The notes: generated by a model from the letters alone, not told the origin. Shown: positions 44,208 to 53,946, counted from the first letter of the stretch. The stretch: DNA of 64,000 nt from Sphingomonas_D zeicaulis (GCF_050433225.1 NZ_JBNPXQ010000009.1:1-64000); one strand, 5' to 3'. Made by a program: numbers and translations.

Positions 44208-47200
44208 ATGTCCGTCCGTACGTTCACGTCGCTTGCTGCTGCCCTGATCGCTTCGACCGCGCTCGTCGCCGCCCCGGCGCAGGCGGTATCCGTCTATTTC
44301 GATGTTCCCGCCCAGTCGCTCGGCGCCGCGCTGATCGCCTTTTCCAAGCAGGCCGGGGTGAAGATCGTCTATCCCGCAGCGAGGATCCGCGGCGTAACCG
44401 CGCCGTCGGTGCGCGGCACGATGACGCGCCAGGAAGCGCTCGGCCGCCTGATCGCGGGTTCGGGGCTGCGCGTCGTCGGCGATGACGGCCAGGTCGTGGC
44501 GCTCGCGCAGGGCATGGTGGGAAACGTGCCCGCTGCTGCGCCGAGTGAACCGGCGCCGGATGCCGATCCCGAGATCGTCGTCACCGGCTATCGCCAGTCG
44601 ATCGAGGAAGCCCTCGAGCAGAAGCGCGAGGCCAATGCGTTCGTCGATGTCGTGACCGCCGAGGATATCGGCAAGTTTCCAGACAAGAACGTCGCCGACG
44701 CGTTGCAGCGCATGCCGGGCGTTGTGATCACCCGCGATGGCGGCGAAGGCTCGCGCGTCAGCATCCGCGGCCTGCAGCCGGGCCTCACCCAGACTTTGCT
44801 CAACGGCAATTTCCTGGCCGGTGCCGACAGCGGCGATCCGCAGCGGTCGTTCAACTATGTGATGCTGCCTGCCAACTTCATCGCCAGCACCGAGGTCTAC
44901 AAATCCTCCGAGGCGCGGCTTGAGGAAGGCGGTATCGGCGGCACCATCATCCTCAACACCCGCCGGCCGTTCGACGTGCCCTCAGGCTCGGGCTTCATCT
45001 CGACGGAGGGCACCTATTCCGACAACAGCGACAGGTTCGAACCGCAGATCGGTGCGCAATATTCCTGGAAGAACAAGGACGAGACGATCGGCTTCCTGAT
45101 CGGCGGCGTCTACCAGAAGCGCACCAACCGCGAGATGCGCTCGACCGCGGGCACCTGGCGCTGGTGGAGCGACCGCGGCGCCGACGGGCGGGTGCTGGAA
45201 CGCGCGACCGATGTGAACGGCAACCCGATCGCCAATGATGCGGCCGTCTCCTACTGGACCGGCGGCGGCCAGAGCACGATCGGCGGCGACCATTATACCG
45301 GCTATTGGGCACCGCAATCGGTGCGCGCCGAAATCTTCGATCAGGATCGCGAGCGCTTCGGCATCCAGGCCACCGCCCAGTTCCGCCCCACCGACACGCT
45401 GACCCTGACCGCCAACTATTTTCGGTTCGAGTATAGCAGCGACTATGTGATGAACCAGTTGACCATCCCCGAATGGGGCTATGGCAAGTTCTTCAGCGAC
45501 GCCATGTTCGACCAGAGCGGCACGGTGATGAAGTCCGCCACCTTCGCCGTCGATGGCGCGCCGTGCCTGAACGCGAAGCCGATGTGCACGATGGAGACGC
45601 CGCGCCTGACCGGCTATTATTCGAAGGAGAAGCAGCACTCGCAAACCTTCGAGGGTGAGGCGCATTACAAGCGCGACCGATTCGATGCGATCCTCAAGGT
45701 CGGCAAGACGGCGTCGCGCGGCGGCCCCTCGATGCGCTTCCAGGTCGCCGCCAAGCCGCGCATCACCGTGACCGGGCAAGAGCAGAACGGCAACTTCCTT
45801 AGCGCGTGGGATCTCAGCAGCAAGGGCGTGGCGATGGAGTTCTCGCCCAACTTGCAAGACAATCTGATAAACGGCATCGCCCAGATCGACATCGGCGGCA
45901 CCAATTCCAGCTTCACCAACAGCGCGATCGACCAGCCTTATGTGCAGCTCGACTTGACGCGCTCGTTCGACGACAGTTTCCTCCGCTCGATCCAGCTTGG
46001 CGGCAAATGGCGCAAGCTGGAGGTCCATCGCGAAACCGGCCGCAACGAATGGTATGCCGATGCCGCCAACAAGATCCGCTACCAGAACACGCCGCGAGGC
46101 GCGGTCGCGCAGCCCGAATATTTCTATGATACGCCGATGGGCAACATCAATGGCGGCTTCAGCGCGAACCTCTATCCGGGCGTTAACTTCGAACGCTATC
46201 TCGACATCATCAACGAGCGTTACGGCCCCTCGGTGCGCGAGCCCGAGCCCAACAATGTCTATGACCTCAGCGAAGAGGCGCTGGGCGGCTATGCGCAGGC
46301 GAATTTCGCGACCAGCGGGCTGCGCGGCAATATCGGGGTGCGCGTGGTTCAGACCATCCAGCGCGACGAGACCTCGGATAGGCTGCAATATCTGGTCGAC
46401 TATTGCGTCGACGGCCCCAACGGCCCGTTCGATCCGAACCGGCCGCTGGGCGCGGACGGCAATTGCCAGGTGCTGCCGCTGACCCAGCGCGAGATCATCG
46501 AGAATATCCGGCTGCACGAGCGCAAGAGCTATACCGACGTGCTGCCGAGCATGAACCTCGCCTATGACGTCACCCCCACGCTGCTGCTGCGCGGCGCGGT
46601 GGCGAAGGTGGTGGCACGGCCGTCGATCTCCGACCTCGCCGGCGCCCGCTCGCTGACCTACAAGTCGGAAGCTTACGCCTTCGACCGCGATCAGTTCGGC
46701 GAGTTCGCGGGATGGTCCGGCAGCGGCGGCAACTCGCAGCTGAAAGCATTCAAGGCCTGGCAGTACGACATCGGCCTCGAATGGTATTTCCGCCCCGGTT
46801 CGGTGGTCGGCGCGACCGCGTTCCGCAAGGAGGTCTCCAACTTCATCGTGCCGCTGGTGATGGACGTCACCCGCGACGTGGCCGGCGAGCAGGTGCTGAT
46901 CGAATCCTATTCGACGGTCGCCAACGGTTCGAGCGCGGTGTCGCAGGGCGTCGAGCTTTATGCCCAACATACCTTGCCCTTCGGCCTCGGCGTGCAGGTC
47001 AACTTCACCTATAACGACACCTCGACCGCCGACGTGACACTGGACGGCGAGAAGGTCGGCACCTCGCCGCTGGTCGGCAGCGCCAAGACCCAGTTCAACG
47101 CATCGCTGTTCTACGAGACGCGCCGGATGCTGCTGCGCGCATCCTACAACCGCCGCGGCACTGTGGTGGGCGGGCTCTCCTCGGGCCTCAACACCTATAC

Positions 47201-47390
47201 CGCCCCCTATGAGCAGGTCGATCTCAACGCGTCCTACGAATTATGGGACGGGCTGATGCTGACCGCCTCGATCATCAACCTCACCAAGTCGCACGAGTGG
47301 CAGTATCTCGGCAGCGATACCAAGGACCGGCTGACCAGCTCGATCTATTCGGGTCGCCGTGCCTATGTCGGCGTGTCCTACAACTTCTGA
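44208..47390 (+). CDS. Large STN-containing TonB-dependent receptor
   Basis: A 1060-residue receptor. Signal peptide to APAQAV, STN domain (about 26-100: FDVPAQSLGAALIAFSKQAG), then the plug of the carbohydrate-type TBDR clade (EIVVTGYRQSIEEALEQKR, FPDKNVADALQRMPGVVI), and a large barrel ending VGVSYNF. ATG at 44208 has GGGGGAAA eight bases upstream. It follows the sigma / FecR pair and precedes two exported phosphoesterases, so its ligand may be a phosphorylated organic compound. The clade is also common for sugars. Confidence 0.88.
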   Translation: MSVRTFTSLAAALIASTALVAAPAQAVSVYFDVPAQSLGAALIAFSKQAGVKIVYPAARIRGVTAPSVRGTMTRQEALGRLIAGSGLRVVGDDGQVVALAQGMVGNVPAAAPSEPAPDADPEIVVTGYRQSIEEALEQKREANAFVDVVTAEDIGKFPDKNVADALQRMPGVVITRDGGEGSRVSIRGLQPGLTQTLLNGNFLAGADSGDPQRSFNYVMLPANFIASTEVYKSSEARLEEGGIGGTIILNTRRPFDVPSGSGFISTEGTYSDNSDRFEPQIGAQYSWKNKDETIGFLIGGVYQKRTNREMRSTAGTWRWWSDRGADGRVLERATDVNGNPIANDAAVSYWTGGGQSTIGGDHYTGYWAPQSVRAEIFDQDRERFGIQATAQFRPTDTLTLTANYFRFEYSSDYVMNQLTIPEWGYGKFFSDAMFDQSGTVMKSATFAVDGAPCLNAKPMCTMETPRLTGYYSKEKQHSQTFEGEAHYKRDRFDAILKVGKTASRGGPSMRFQVAAKPRITVTGQEQNGNFLSAWDLSSKGVAMEFSPNLQDNLINGIAQIDIGGTNSSFTNSAIDQPYVQLDLTRSFDDSFLRSIQLGGKWRKLEVHRETGRNEWYADAANKIRYQNTPRGAVAQPEYFYDTPMGNINGGFSANLYPGVNFERYLDIINERYGPSVREPEPNNVYDLSEEALGGYAQANFATSGLRGNIGVRVVQTIQRDETSDRLQYLVDYCVDGPNGPFDPNRPLGADGNCQVLPLTQREIIENIRLHERKSYTDVLPSMNLAYDVTPTLLLRGAVAKVVARPSISDLAGARSLTYKSEAYAFDRDQFGEFAGWSGSGGNSQLKAFKAWQYDIGLEWYFRPGSVVGATAFRKEVSNFIVPLVMDVTRDVAGEQVLIESYSTVANGSSAVSQGVELYAQHTLPFGLGVQVNFTYNDTSTADVTLDGEKVGTSPLVGSAKTQFNASLFYETRRMLLRASYNRRGTVVGGLSSGLNTYTAPYEQVDLNASYELWDGLMLTASIINLTKSHEWQYLGSDTKDRLTSSIYSGRRAYVGVSYNF

Positions 47391-47398
47391 TCCCGCAC

Positions 47399-47429
47399 AC
47401 CGGCCGGATGCATGGCGCGTCCGGCCGGT
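47399..47429 (+). terminator. Terminator-like stem-loop after the large TBDR
   Basis: A perfect 10-bp stem (ACCGGCCGGA with TCCGGCCGGT), 11-base loop, then TTGCCGTTTCTC. It lies nine bases after the receptor stop, just upstream of the nuclease-like gene. Confidence 0.7.
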
Positions 47430-47459
47430 TGCCGTTTCTCTCCGAAAAGCGATCAACTG

Positions 47460-48446
47460 ATGCGCAGACTTGCCCTCATCGCCCTGTCGCTGCTCGCGAC
47501 TGTGCAATCGTCCGCAGCGTTCGCCTGGGGCGGGCGCGGCCATGCCGTCATCGACCATGCCGCGCTTGACGCGCTGCCTGCGGACGGCCCGGTTTTCCTG
47601 CGCGATTACGCCGAATATATCGGCGAGGAGGCAGGCGCCCCCGACACCTGGCGCTCCTCCTCCGAGCCCTTTTCCAAGATCGACGAGGATCCCAACCACA
47701 CCTGGTTCGTCGAGCGCCTGCGCTTCCTCGATCCGGTGCCGCGTTCGCGCTACGCCTTCGTGCTGGCGCTCCACCGCGAGCATGAACGGGTGCGGACGAT
47801 CGACCTAAAGGCGGCCGAACGCCTCAACGTGCGTTGGACGGGCACGTTGCCCTATGCAGTGATGGAGGGATATGGCCGCATCGTCGCGGGAATGCGCAGC
47901 CTGCGCGCGAAGCGCTCACGGGGCGAGCCGACCGCCAATATCGAGCGGACCCTCGCCTTCTACACCGCCTGGATGTCGCACTATATCGGCGACGGCACCA
48001 ACCCGCATCATGCCAGCATCCATTGCGAGGGCTGGGTCGGCGACAATCCGAAGGGATATACGCGCAGCGGCGGCATCCACGGCCATTTCGAGATCGGCTA
48101 TGCCGACGCGATCGACCTTCAGCCCGCGGATTTCGCCGCGCGCATCGGCGCGCCGCAGCGGCAGGATGGCGATCTTCTCAGGCAGGTTCTCGCCTTCCTC
48201 GACGAGAGCAATGCCGAAGTCGAGACGATTTTCGATCTCGACAAGCGCGGCATCCTTTCCGACCCGTCGAGCAAGGAAGGGCGCGACTTCGTCTATCGCC
48301 GCAGCGCGGCGGGCGCGGCGATGCTACGCGACCTGCTCTACCGGGCCTGGAAGGAAAGCGCGAAGCCCAGCGTCGGCGACCCGCGCCCGCAGGATCCGGC
48401 CCACCCGAACTATGATCCCGAAACGGGTAGTGCCCCCGCCCCCTGA
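47460..48446 (+). CDS. Exported S1/P1 nuclease / zinc phospholipase C-like protein
   Basis: A 328-residue secreted zinc enzyme of the S1/P1-nuclease superfamily. Signal peptide MRRLALIALSLLATVQSSAAFA is predicted to leave a mature N-terminal tryptophan (WGGRGHAVID), which binds zinc in this fold. Further zinc motifs are DPNHTWF and the hallmark HYIGDGTNPHH. It should hydrolyse phosphoesters in nucleic acid or phospholipid outside the cytoplasm. The next gene is phoD. The exact substrate within the superfamily is unclear. Confidence 0.78.
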   Translation: MRRLALIALSLLATVQSSAAFAWGGRGHAVIDHAALDALPADGPVFLRDYAEYIGEEAGAPDTWRSSSEPFSKIDEDPNHTWFVERLRFLDPVPRSRYAFVLALHREHERVRTIDLKAAERLNVRWTGTLPYAVMEGYGRIVAGMRSLRAKRSRGEPTANIERTLAFYTAWMSHYIGDGTNPHHASIHCEGWVGDNPKGYTRSGGIHGHFEIGYADAIDLQPADFAARIGAPQRQDGDLLRQVLAFLDESNAEVETIFDLDKRGILSDPSSKEGRDFVYRRSAAGAAMLRDLLYRAWKESAKPSVGDPRPQDPAHPNYDPETGSAPAP

Positions 48447-48470
48447 TCCAGCGCACAACAATCTGGATGG

Positions 48471-48488
48471 CTGACATCAAATTGTCAG
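48471..48488 (+). promoter_or_regulatory. Candidate Pho box upstream of phoD
   Basis: Two 7-mers with an 11-base period, CTGACAT (48471-48477) and TTGTCAG (48482-48488), match the PhoB site repeat CTGTCAT at six and five of seven positions, separated by an A/T-rich CAAA. They lie about 54 bases before the phoD ATG. The same bases also form a 7-bp palindrome (GCTGACA...TGTCAGC), which is an alternative reading. Confidence 0.5.
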
Positions 48489-48541
48489 CTTTCGGGTGAC
48501 AGTGCTCCCTCGCCCCCTCTTTTGCCCAGGATGTTCCCCTC

Positions 48542-50101
48542 ATGACCATCGACCGCCGCACGCTGATGAAGACCGGGGCAGGCTTGCTGCTGTTCGCCGG
48601 CCTTCCCGCCCACGCTGCCGCGGCGGTGCTTGACCGGCCGCTCGGCGCGAACCCGTTTACGCTTGGCGTCGCTTCGGGCGATCCCTGGCCCGATGGCTTC
48701 GTGATCTGGACGCGCCTCGCCCCCCGCCCGCTCGACGAGCATGGCGGGATGCCGCAGGTAACGGTCCCCGTCACCTGGGAGGTCGCCGAGGATGAACGCT
48801 TTGCCCGCGTCGTGCGCAAGGGGGAGGCGATGGCGCGGCCCGAACTCGGCCATTCCGTTCATGTCGAGGTCGGCGGCCTCAGCCCGCATCGCCATTACTG
48901 GTATCGCTTCGCCGTGGCCGGCAGCGACGCCAGCCCGGTCGGCCGCGCACGCACCGCGCCCGCCGCCGACGCCGGGCTCGACCGGCTGCGCATCGGCGTC
49001 GCCGGCTGCCAGCATTGGGAAGCCGGGCTTTACGGCGCATGGGGGGCGCTAGCGCGCGAGCCCGACGTGGATCTCCTCTTCCACTATGGCGACTATATCT
49101 ATGAGGGCGCAGGCCGGCCGGTGGCCGAGCATGTCGTGCGCAGCCATGCCGGCGACGAGATCTACAGCCTCGACGATTATCGCCGCCGCTACGCCCAGTA
49201 CAAGGCGGACCCGCAGCTTCAGGCAGCGCACCAATCCTGCGCCTTCGCCTCGTCGTTCGACGATCACGAGGTGGACAACAACTGGGCCGGCGATTTCGAT
49301 CAGGACGGCACCCCGCCCGAGGCCTTCCTGCTGCGCCGTATGGCGGGCTATCAGGCTTGGTATGAGAATATGCCGGTGCGCCGCGCGCAGATGCCGGGCC
49401 TTGAGGGCATTCGCGCCTTCCGCCGGCTGGACTTTGGCCGCCTGCTGCGCATGCATGTGCTCGATACACGCAGCTACCGTACCGATCAGTCGTGCAACGA
49501 TATCGCCCGTGCCGACACCTGCACGCCCGAGGCGCATGCCAGCCCCGAAATGCTGGGACATGTGCAGGAGGCATGGCTGGACGAGGGGCTGGGCAACCAG
49601 CGGACCTGGAACCTGCTCGCCCAGCAGGTCATCGTCATGCCGCTCGATGTTCGCGCGCCTGGCCAGGACCGCCCGATCCTGGAAACTGACCTGTGGGACG
49701 GTTATCGCCCCGCCAAGGCACGCCTCGTCGAGAGCATCCGCCGCAACGGCCTCAGCAATGTGGTGATCGCCACCGGCGACCATCACAAACATGCAGCGGG
49801 CATCGTGCCGGAGAACGGCTTGACGCCGGACGGCAAGCCTGTCGCGGTGGAGTTCCTCGCAACGTCGATCTCTTCGGGCGGCAATGGCCGCGGCGAGGAG
49901 CCGTTCGCCCATGTCCTGCGCAACAATCCAAATCTCGATCTTTATACCGATCGGCGCGGCTACCAGCTTTTCGACATCACGCCCCAGCGCTGGACCACCG
50001 AGGTGAAGGTGATCGACGAGATCGAGAAGCCGGGCGGCGCGATCCGTACGCTGGTCGGCTATCAGGTTACGCCCGACCGCCCGGCGCTGCACCGGCTGTA
50101 A
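48542..50101 (+). CDS. phoD: Alkaline phosphatase D
   Basis: A 519-residue PhoD-family phosphodiesterase/phosphomonoesterase. A Tat-type signal (DRRTLMKTGAG, then a hydrophobic run to AHAAAA) exports it folded. Catalytic motifs are GVASGDP, GDYIYEG, SSFDDHEVDNNW and ATGDHHKHA, as expected for the Fe/Ca active site. The start ATG at 48542 follows AGGATG. A candidate Pho box lies upstream. The exonuclease gene converges on it with only three bases between stops. Confidence 0.92.
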   Translation: MTIDRRTLMKTGAGLLLFAGLPAHAAAAVLDRPLGANPFTLGVASGDPWPDGFVIWTRLAPRPLDEHGGMPQVTVPVTWEVAEDERFARVVRKGEAMARPELGHSVHVEVGGLSPHRHYWYRFAVAGSDASPVGRARTAPAADAGLDRLRIGVAGCQHWEAGLYGAWGALAREPDVDLLFHYGDYIYEGAGRPVAEHVVRSHAGDEIYSLDDYRRRYAQYKADPQLQAAHQSCAFASSFDDHEVDNNWAGDFDQDGTPPEAFLLRRMAGYQAWYENMPVRRAQMPGLEGIRAFRRLDFGRLLRMHVLDTRSYRTDQSCNDIARADTCTPEAHASPEMLGHVQEAWLDEGLGNQRTWNLLAQQVIVMPLDVRAPGQDRPILETDLWDGYRPAKARLVESIRRNGLSNVVIATGDHHKHAAGIVPENGLTPDGKPVAVEFLATSISSGGNGRGEEPFAHVLRNNPNLDLYTDRRGYQLFDITPQRWTTEVKVIDEIEKPGGAIRTLVGYQVTPDRPALHRL

Positions 50102-50104
50102 GCG

Positions 50105-50992
50105 TCAGGAGACGATCGGCAACGTGATGCGGGCGCGGATCTCCGCCTCGGTGACGATCCCGATTGCATTTCCCCTCTGCCGCAACGCGTCGGCGCGGCG
50201 ATGCTCTTCGTGCGCGGTGACATAGCGGCCGAAGGGTTGATCGTTGCCGATGACCAGCATCGTCGTGGTGGTACCCACCGATGCCATGATGCGCGCGCCA
50301 GCTGCGGCGAGGCTGATGGCCAGCGCGCCATCGCGCGGCGCGCCCAGCAGTGCGACCCGTTCGCCCTTGAGGGGGCCGGTGGCGGCGGGTTTGGGCGCCG
50401 CCGCACCGCTCGTCCTTGCGGGCACCATCCAACCGGCGAGGTCGATGCCGGTATGTTCGATCGCGCGCAGGATGACCATACCGGCCGCGCGAGCGTCGCT
50501 GAGCGCATCATGATGCCGGTGCCGGATGCCCAAGAATTTGGTCAGCACGTTCAGGCGATGGCTCGGCAACTCCGGCCATGCCCGCTTGGCGACGCGCACG
50601 CTGTCCAGCCATTGCGTCTCGATCGGCGCACGCCGGTGAAGCTGGCAGGCAGCACCCAGCGCGCCCTTGTCGAAATAGGAATGCGCAACGGTAATGCGCC
50701 CCGACAGATGGCCATCGATGGTCGCATGAAGATCGGCGAAGCTCGGCTTGCCGGCGACATGATCGCAGGTGATGCCGTGGATGCGGGTATTGAAGGATGA
50801 GAAATCGTCGAGCGGGTCGACGAACGTCTCATAGTCGAAGATCTCCATCCCATCCTTGAAACCGACGATGCCGATCTGGCAGATGCTGCTGACGCGCTGG
50901 CATGCGGTCTCGACGTCGACCACGACGAAATCCGGGATGGTACCAGCCGCCGTTGCCGGAGCTTTGGGAGGTGACGCTAACTTCGCTCTCAT
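50105..50992 (-). CDS. DnaQ-like 3'-5' exonuclease with C-terminal BRCT domain
   Basis: A 295-residue DEDDh exonuclease. Exo I is FVVVDVETA (Asp/Glu near residues 26-28), Exo II includes FNTRIHGIT and AHSYFDKGAL, and Exo III is HHDALSDA. From about residue 210 the protein carries a BRCT-like fold (LKGERVALLG, AAAGARIMASVGTTTTMLVIG). This architecture resembles stand-alone proofreading/repair nucleases rather than the replicative epsilon subunit. ATG at 50992 has no strong binding site. The 262 bp upstream (50993-51254) show no gene. Confidence 0.82.
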   Translation of the reverse strand: MRAKLASPPKAPATAAGTIPDFVVVDVETACQRVSSICQIGIVGFKDGMEIFDYETFVDPLDDFSSFNTRIHGITCDHVAGKPSFADLHATIDGHLSGRITVAHSYFDKGALGAACQLHRRAPIETQWLDSVRVAKRAWPELPSHRLNVLTKFLGIRHRHHDALSDARAAGMVILRAIEHTGIDLAGWMVPARTSGAAAPKPAATGPLKGERVALLGAPRDGALAISLAAAGARIMASVGTTTTMLVIGNDQPFGRYVTAHEEHRRADALRQRGNAIGIVTEAEIRARITLPIVS

Positions 50993-51254
50993 CGCATCGA
51001 CAATATCGAGGTCGACGCCCCAAGCACAACCATCATCGCTCGAAAGCGGCAGTGCTCCATCGCCCCGGGTGCAGCAGTTGCTGAACCCGAAAAGGCGTCC
51101 TCAGCCGGGTGGAATCATCGCGTTCGGACAGTCTGGACCAGCCCCAAGACTCGCGCCAACCGTTGCAACGTCGGCAGCCGGGAGCTTCCCGTTTTCGGCC
51201 GGCAGCGCCGACAGCGAATGGCGGCCGCCCGGGACCGCCGCCATCGCCTTTGCA

Positions 51255-51899
51255 TTACACGCCGGCAGTCGCCGTCGCCGCCTTTTCCGGATTGAAGCCG
51301 TCGAAGCTCTCGAACACGTCCATGAAGCCCGGCACGGTCGCCTCGCGCGCCCAGTCGCGCTGCAGTTCGCAATACATCTGCACGCGGCTGATCAGCTTGG
51401 CACCCGCCTGCTCCACGCGACGCAGCGCTGCCTCATGCGCAGCGACCGAGGTGCCGCCGACGGCATCGACCGGCACATAGACCTCATAGCCCTCCTGGAT
51501 CGCATCCAGCGCGGGGAAGGTCAGGCAGGCTTCGGTCCACAACGCCGTCATGATCAGCTTGCGCCGGCCGAGCGCCTTGACCGCCTGCTTGAATTCCGTG
51601 TCCTCCCAACTATTGATCGAGGTCCGATCATAGGTGGGCAGGTGGCCGAGCACCGCCTGCAGTTCCGCGATCGGCGGCTTGTTGCGGCCGGTGGCGACGT
51701 TCACCGTCGAATGGATGATCGGAAGCTTGTAGTTCACCGCCGCCTTGGCGGTGCTGACGATGTTGAACACCAGTTCGTCGCGCGGCATCGATCGGATCGA
51801 AGAAACCTGGATCGGCTGATAGTCGATGACGATGAAGGCCGAATTCTCCGGGGTGAGAAGATGATCGGTCTGTCCATTGCGGATCGCTTCGCTGGCCAT
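51255..51899 (-). CDS. Isochorismatase-like cysteine hydrolase (YcaC type)
   Basis: A 214-residue cysteine hydrolase. The triad is visible as Asp in IVIDYQP, a Lys in the WEDTEFKQAVKALGRRK stretch, and Cys in ALWTEACLTF. ATG at 51899 follows GGGAGC. It lies 132 bp downstream of the pirin gene on the same strand, so the two may be co-expressed, and close to a divergent LysR. A paralogue is at 57902. Substrates of YcaC-like proteins are largely unknown. Confidence 0.85.
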   Translation of the reverse strand: MASEAIRNGQTDHLLTPENSAFIVIDYQPIQVSSIRSMPRDELVFNIVSTAKAAVNYKLPIIHSTVNVATGRNKPPIAELQAVLGHLPTYDRTSINSWEDTEFKQAVKALGRRKLIMTALWTEACLTFPALDAIQEGYEVYVPVDAVGGTSVAAHEAALRRVEQAGAKLISRVQMYCELQRDWAREATVPGFMDVFESFDGFNPEKAATATAGV

Positions 51900-52031
51900 T
51901 GGCAGCTCCCTTTTTCCTGATTGAACGTTCTGCGCCGGATGCGGGCCGGGGCCCCGATCGCGCGGGCGGGCGACGCACGACCCTCCGCACGAAAGAGGGG
52001 CCGGACCCGATGGACGAGTCCGGCCCCTCAA

Positions 52032-52901
52032 TCACGCCGCGGCCGTTACGAAACGTCCGCTGTTGAAGTCGTCGGCAGCCTGGCGGATCTCCGCCTCGCT
52101 GTTCATCACGAACGGGCCATAGCCCACGATTGGTTCATCGATCGGCTCGCCGGTGAGGACCAGCAGCCTGGCGTCACCATCCGCGTGGATGCCGACGTCG
52201 CTGCCCTCGCGATCGAGCAGCAGGACCTCGGCCTCGCCGGCACCATGGCCGTCGGCCACCGTGACATGCCCGGTCAGCACCACGATCATCGCCGTATGGC
52301 CTTCGGGCAGGTCCAGCGTCAGATCCGCATCCGCCTTCAGGGTCAGATCCCAGACATTGATCGGCGTGAAGGTGTGCGCCGGCCCTTTGGCGCCGCGATA
52401 GGCACCGGCGATGATGCGCGCCTTGCCCGCACTGCCGGGGAGCGACACCACGGGGATATCGTCCTTTACGATGCCCTGATAGGCGCCGGGCGCCATCTTG
52501 TCCTTCGCAGGCAGGTTCACCCAGAGTTGCACCATGCGGAAGGGCCCACCCGTCCTTGCGAAGCCGGGTGAATGATACTCCTCATGAATGATGCCGCCGC
52601 CCGCAGTCATCCACTGGACGTCACCGGGGCCGATCACGCCGCCATTGCCGGCGGAATCACGATGCTCGACCTCACCGTCGAAGACGATGGAGACGGTTTC
52701 GAAGCCGCGATGGGGATGCTCGCCGACCCCGCGCCGCTCGTTGGTCGGCTCGAAAAAATGCGGGCCGGCATAGTCCAGCAGCAGGAACGGGCTGATGTGC
52801 GCGCCCAGCGTCCGGTACGAAAAAAGCGAACGGACGGGGAAGCCATCACCCACCCAATGTTGCCGGTCGTTGCCATAACGGCCGAGGATTTTCTTGGCCA
52901 T
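52032..52901 (-). CDS. Pirin-family bicupin
   Basis: A 289-residue pirin. The metal site is intact: HPHRGFETVS supplies two histidines, and WMTAGGGIIHEE supplies His and Glu. Pirins bind iron; some have quercetin 2,3-dioxygenase activity, others are redox regulators. ATG at 52901 follows GGAGAAGAG. It is divergent from the LysR at 53017, which may control it and the isochorismatase-like gene. Confidence 0.88.
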   Translation of the reverse strand: MAKKILGRYGNDRQHWVGDGFPVRSLFSYRTLGAHISPFLLLDYAGPHFFEPTNERRGVGEHPHRGFETVSIVFDGEVEHRDSAGNGGVIGPGDVQWMTAGGGIIHEEYHSPGFARTGGPFRMVQLWVNLPAKDKMAPGAYQGIVKDDIPVVSLPGSAGKARIIAGAYRGAKGPAHTFTPINVWDLTLKADADLTLDLPEGHTAMIVVLTGHVTVADGHGAGEAEVLLLDREGSDVGIHADGDARLLVLTGEPIDEPIVGYGPFVMNSEAEIRQAADDFNSGRFVTAAA

Positions 52902-53016
52902 TTCTCTTCTCCGATTGCGTTGCGCCAAACGACGCCTTGCGTTGATCGAGAGTTAATGACGGGACGATGGCGAAAAAAGATTGTGAGATATGACACAGCG
53001 TCCTATCAACAGGACG

Positions 53017-53946
53017 ATGCAGGATCTCAATGATCTTTTCTATTTCGCGGCTGTGGTGAACCATGGTGGTTTCTCATCGGCGGGTCGCGCGCTCGGCATC
53101 CAAAAATCCCGGCTGAGCCGCCGCATCCTCCTTCTGGAAGAGCGACTGGGCGTCCGCCTGCTCAACCGCTCCTCACGGCGTTTTTCGGTGACCGAGATCG
53201 GGCGTGAATTCTACGAGCGCTGCGTCGCGATGCTCATCGAAGCCGAAGCGGCGCAGCAGATCGCGGCCGTGGTGCAGGCGGAGCCGCGCGGCATCGTGCG
53301 GATGAGTTGTCCCACCGCGCTGCTTTCCTTCCAGTTCGGTGCACTGATCGCGCGCTTCATGATGCTTCACCCCGGCGTCCAGGTGCATCTGGAAAGTACC
53401 AACCGCCGCGTCGATGTAATCGCCGAAGGGTTCGATCTGGCAATCCGCGTGCGGTTCCCGCCGATCGAAGCGTCAGACCTCGTCATGCGGCGGCTCGACG
53501 AAAGCGCACAATGCCTCGTCGCCGCCCCCGCACTGATGCCGGCAGACATCGCCTCGCCGGCGGATCTGCGCGCGCTCTCCAGCCTCGATCTGGTACGGCC
53601 GCACCGCGATCATAGCTGGGAACTACATCATGCCGATGGTCAGGTCGCCACCGTGCCCCATACACCGCGCCTTGTAACGGACGACATGTCCGTCCTGCGC
53701 GCTGCCGCGATCGCAGGTGCCGGCGCGGTGCAATTGCCGACGATTTTCATCTGGGACGATATTAGGACGGGACGGCTCGTTCATGTCCTTCCTGAGTGGC
53801 GACCGCGCGCGGGCATCGTCCATGCCGTCTTCCCATCGCGCCGCGGACTTCTGCCGTCGGTTCGCGCGCTGGTCGATTTTCTTGCTCAGGAATGCGCCAT
53901 CCAGCGGCAACAGGCGGATCGCGTCGTGCCGCCGCTTGCAGACTGA
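53017..53946 (+). CDS. LysR-family regulator beside the pirin/hydrolase pair
   Basis: A 309-residue LysR protein. The HTH is typical (LNDLFYFAAVVNHGGFSSAG, KSRLSRRILLLEERLG, LLNRSSRRFSVTEIG), with an effector domain from about residue 90. The start is uncertain: the ATG at 53017 fits the family start MQDLNDL, but its AGGA is too close; the ATG at 52990 gives nine more residues. It is divergent from pirin across about 115 bp. Confidence 0.85.
   Translation: MQDLNDLFYFAAVVNHGGFSSAGRALGIQKSRLSRRILLLEERLGVRLLNRSSRRFSVTEIGREFYERCVAMLIEAEAAQQIAAVVQAEPRGIVRMSCPTALLSFQFGALIARFMMLHPGVQVHLESTNRRVDVIAEGFDLAIRVRFPPIEASDLVMRRLDESAQCLVAAPALMPADIASPADLRALSSLDLVRPHRDHSWELHHADGQVATVPHTPRLVTDDMSVLRAAAIAGAGAVQLPTIFIWDDIRTGRLVHVLPEWRPRAGIVHAVFPSRRGLLPSVRALVDFLAQECAIQRQQADRVVPPLAD

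Noticed and set aside
51115..51372. Small minus-strand frame in the spacer before the exonuclease
   Set aside because: Arg-rich, overlaps the isochorismatase gene, no start site or homology pattern.
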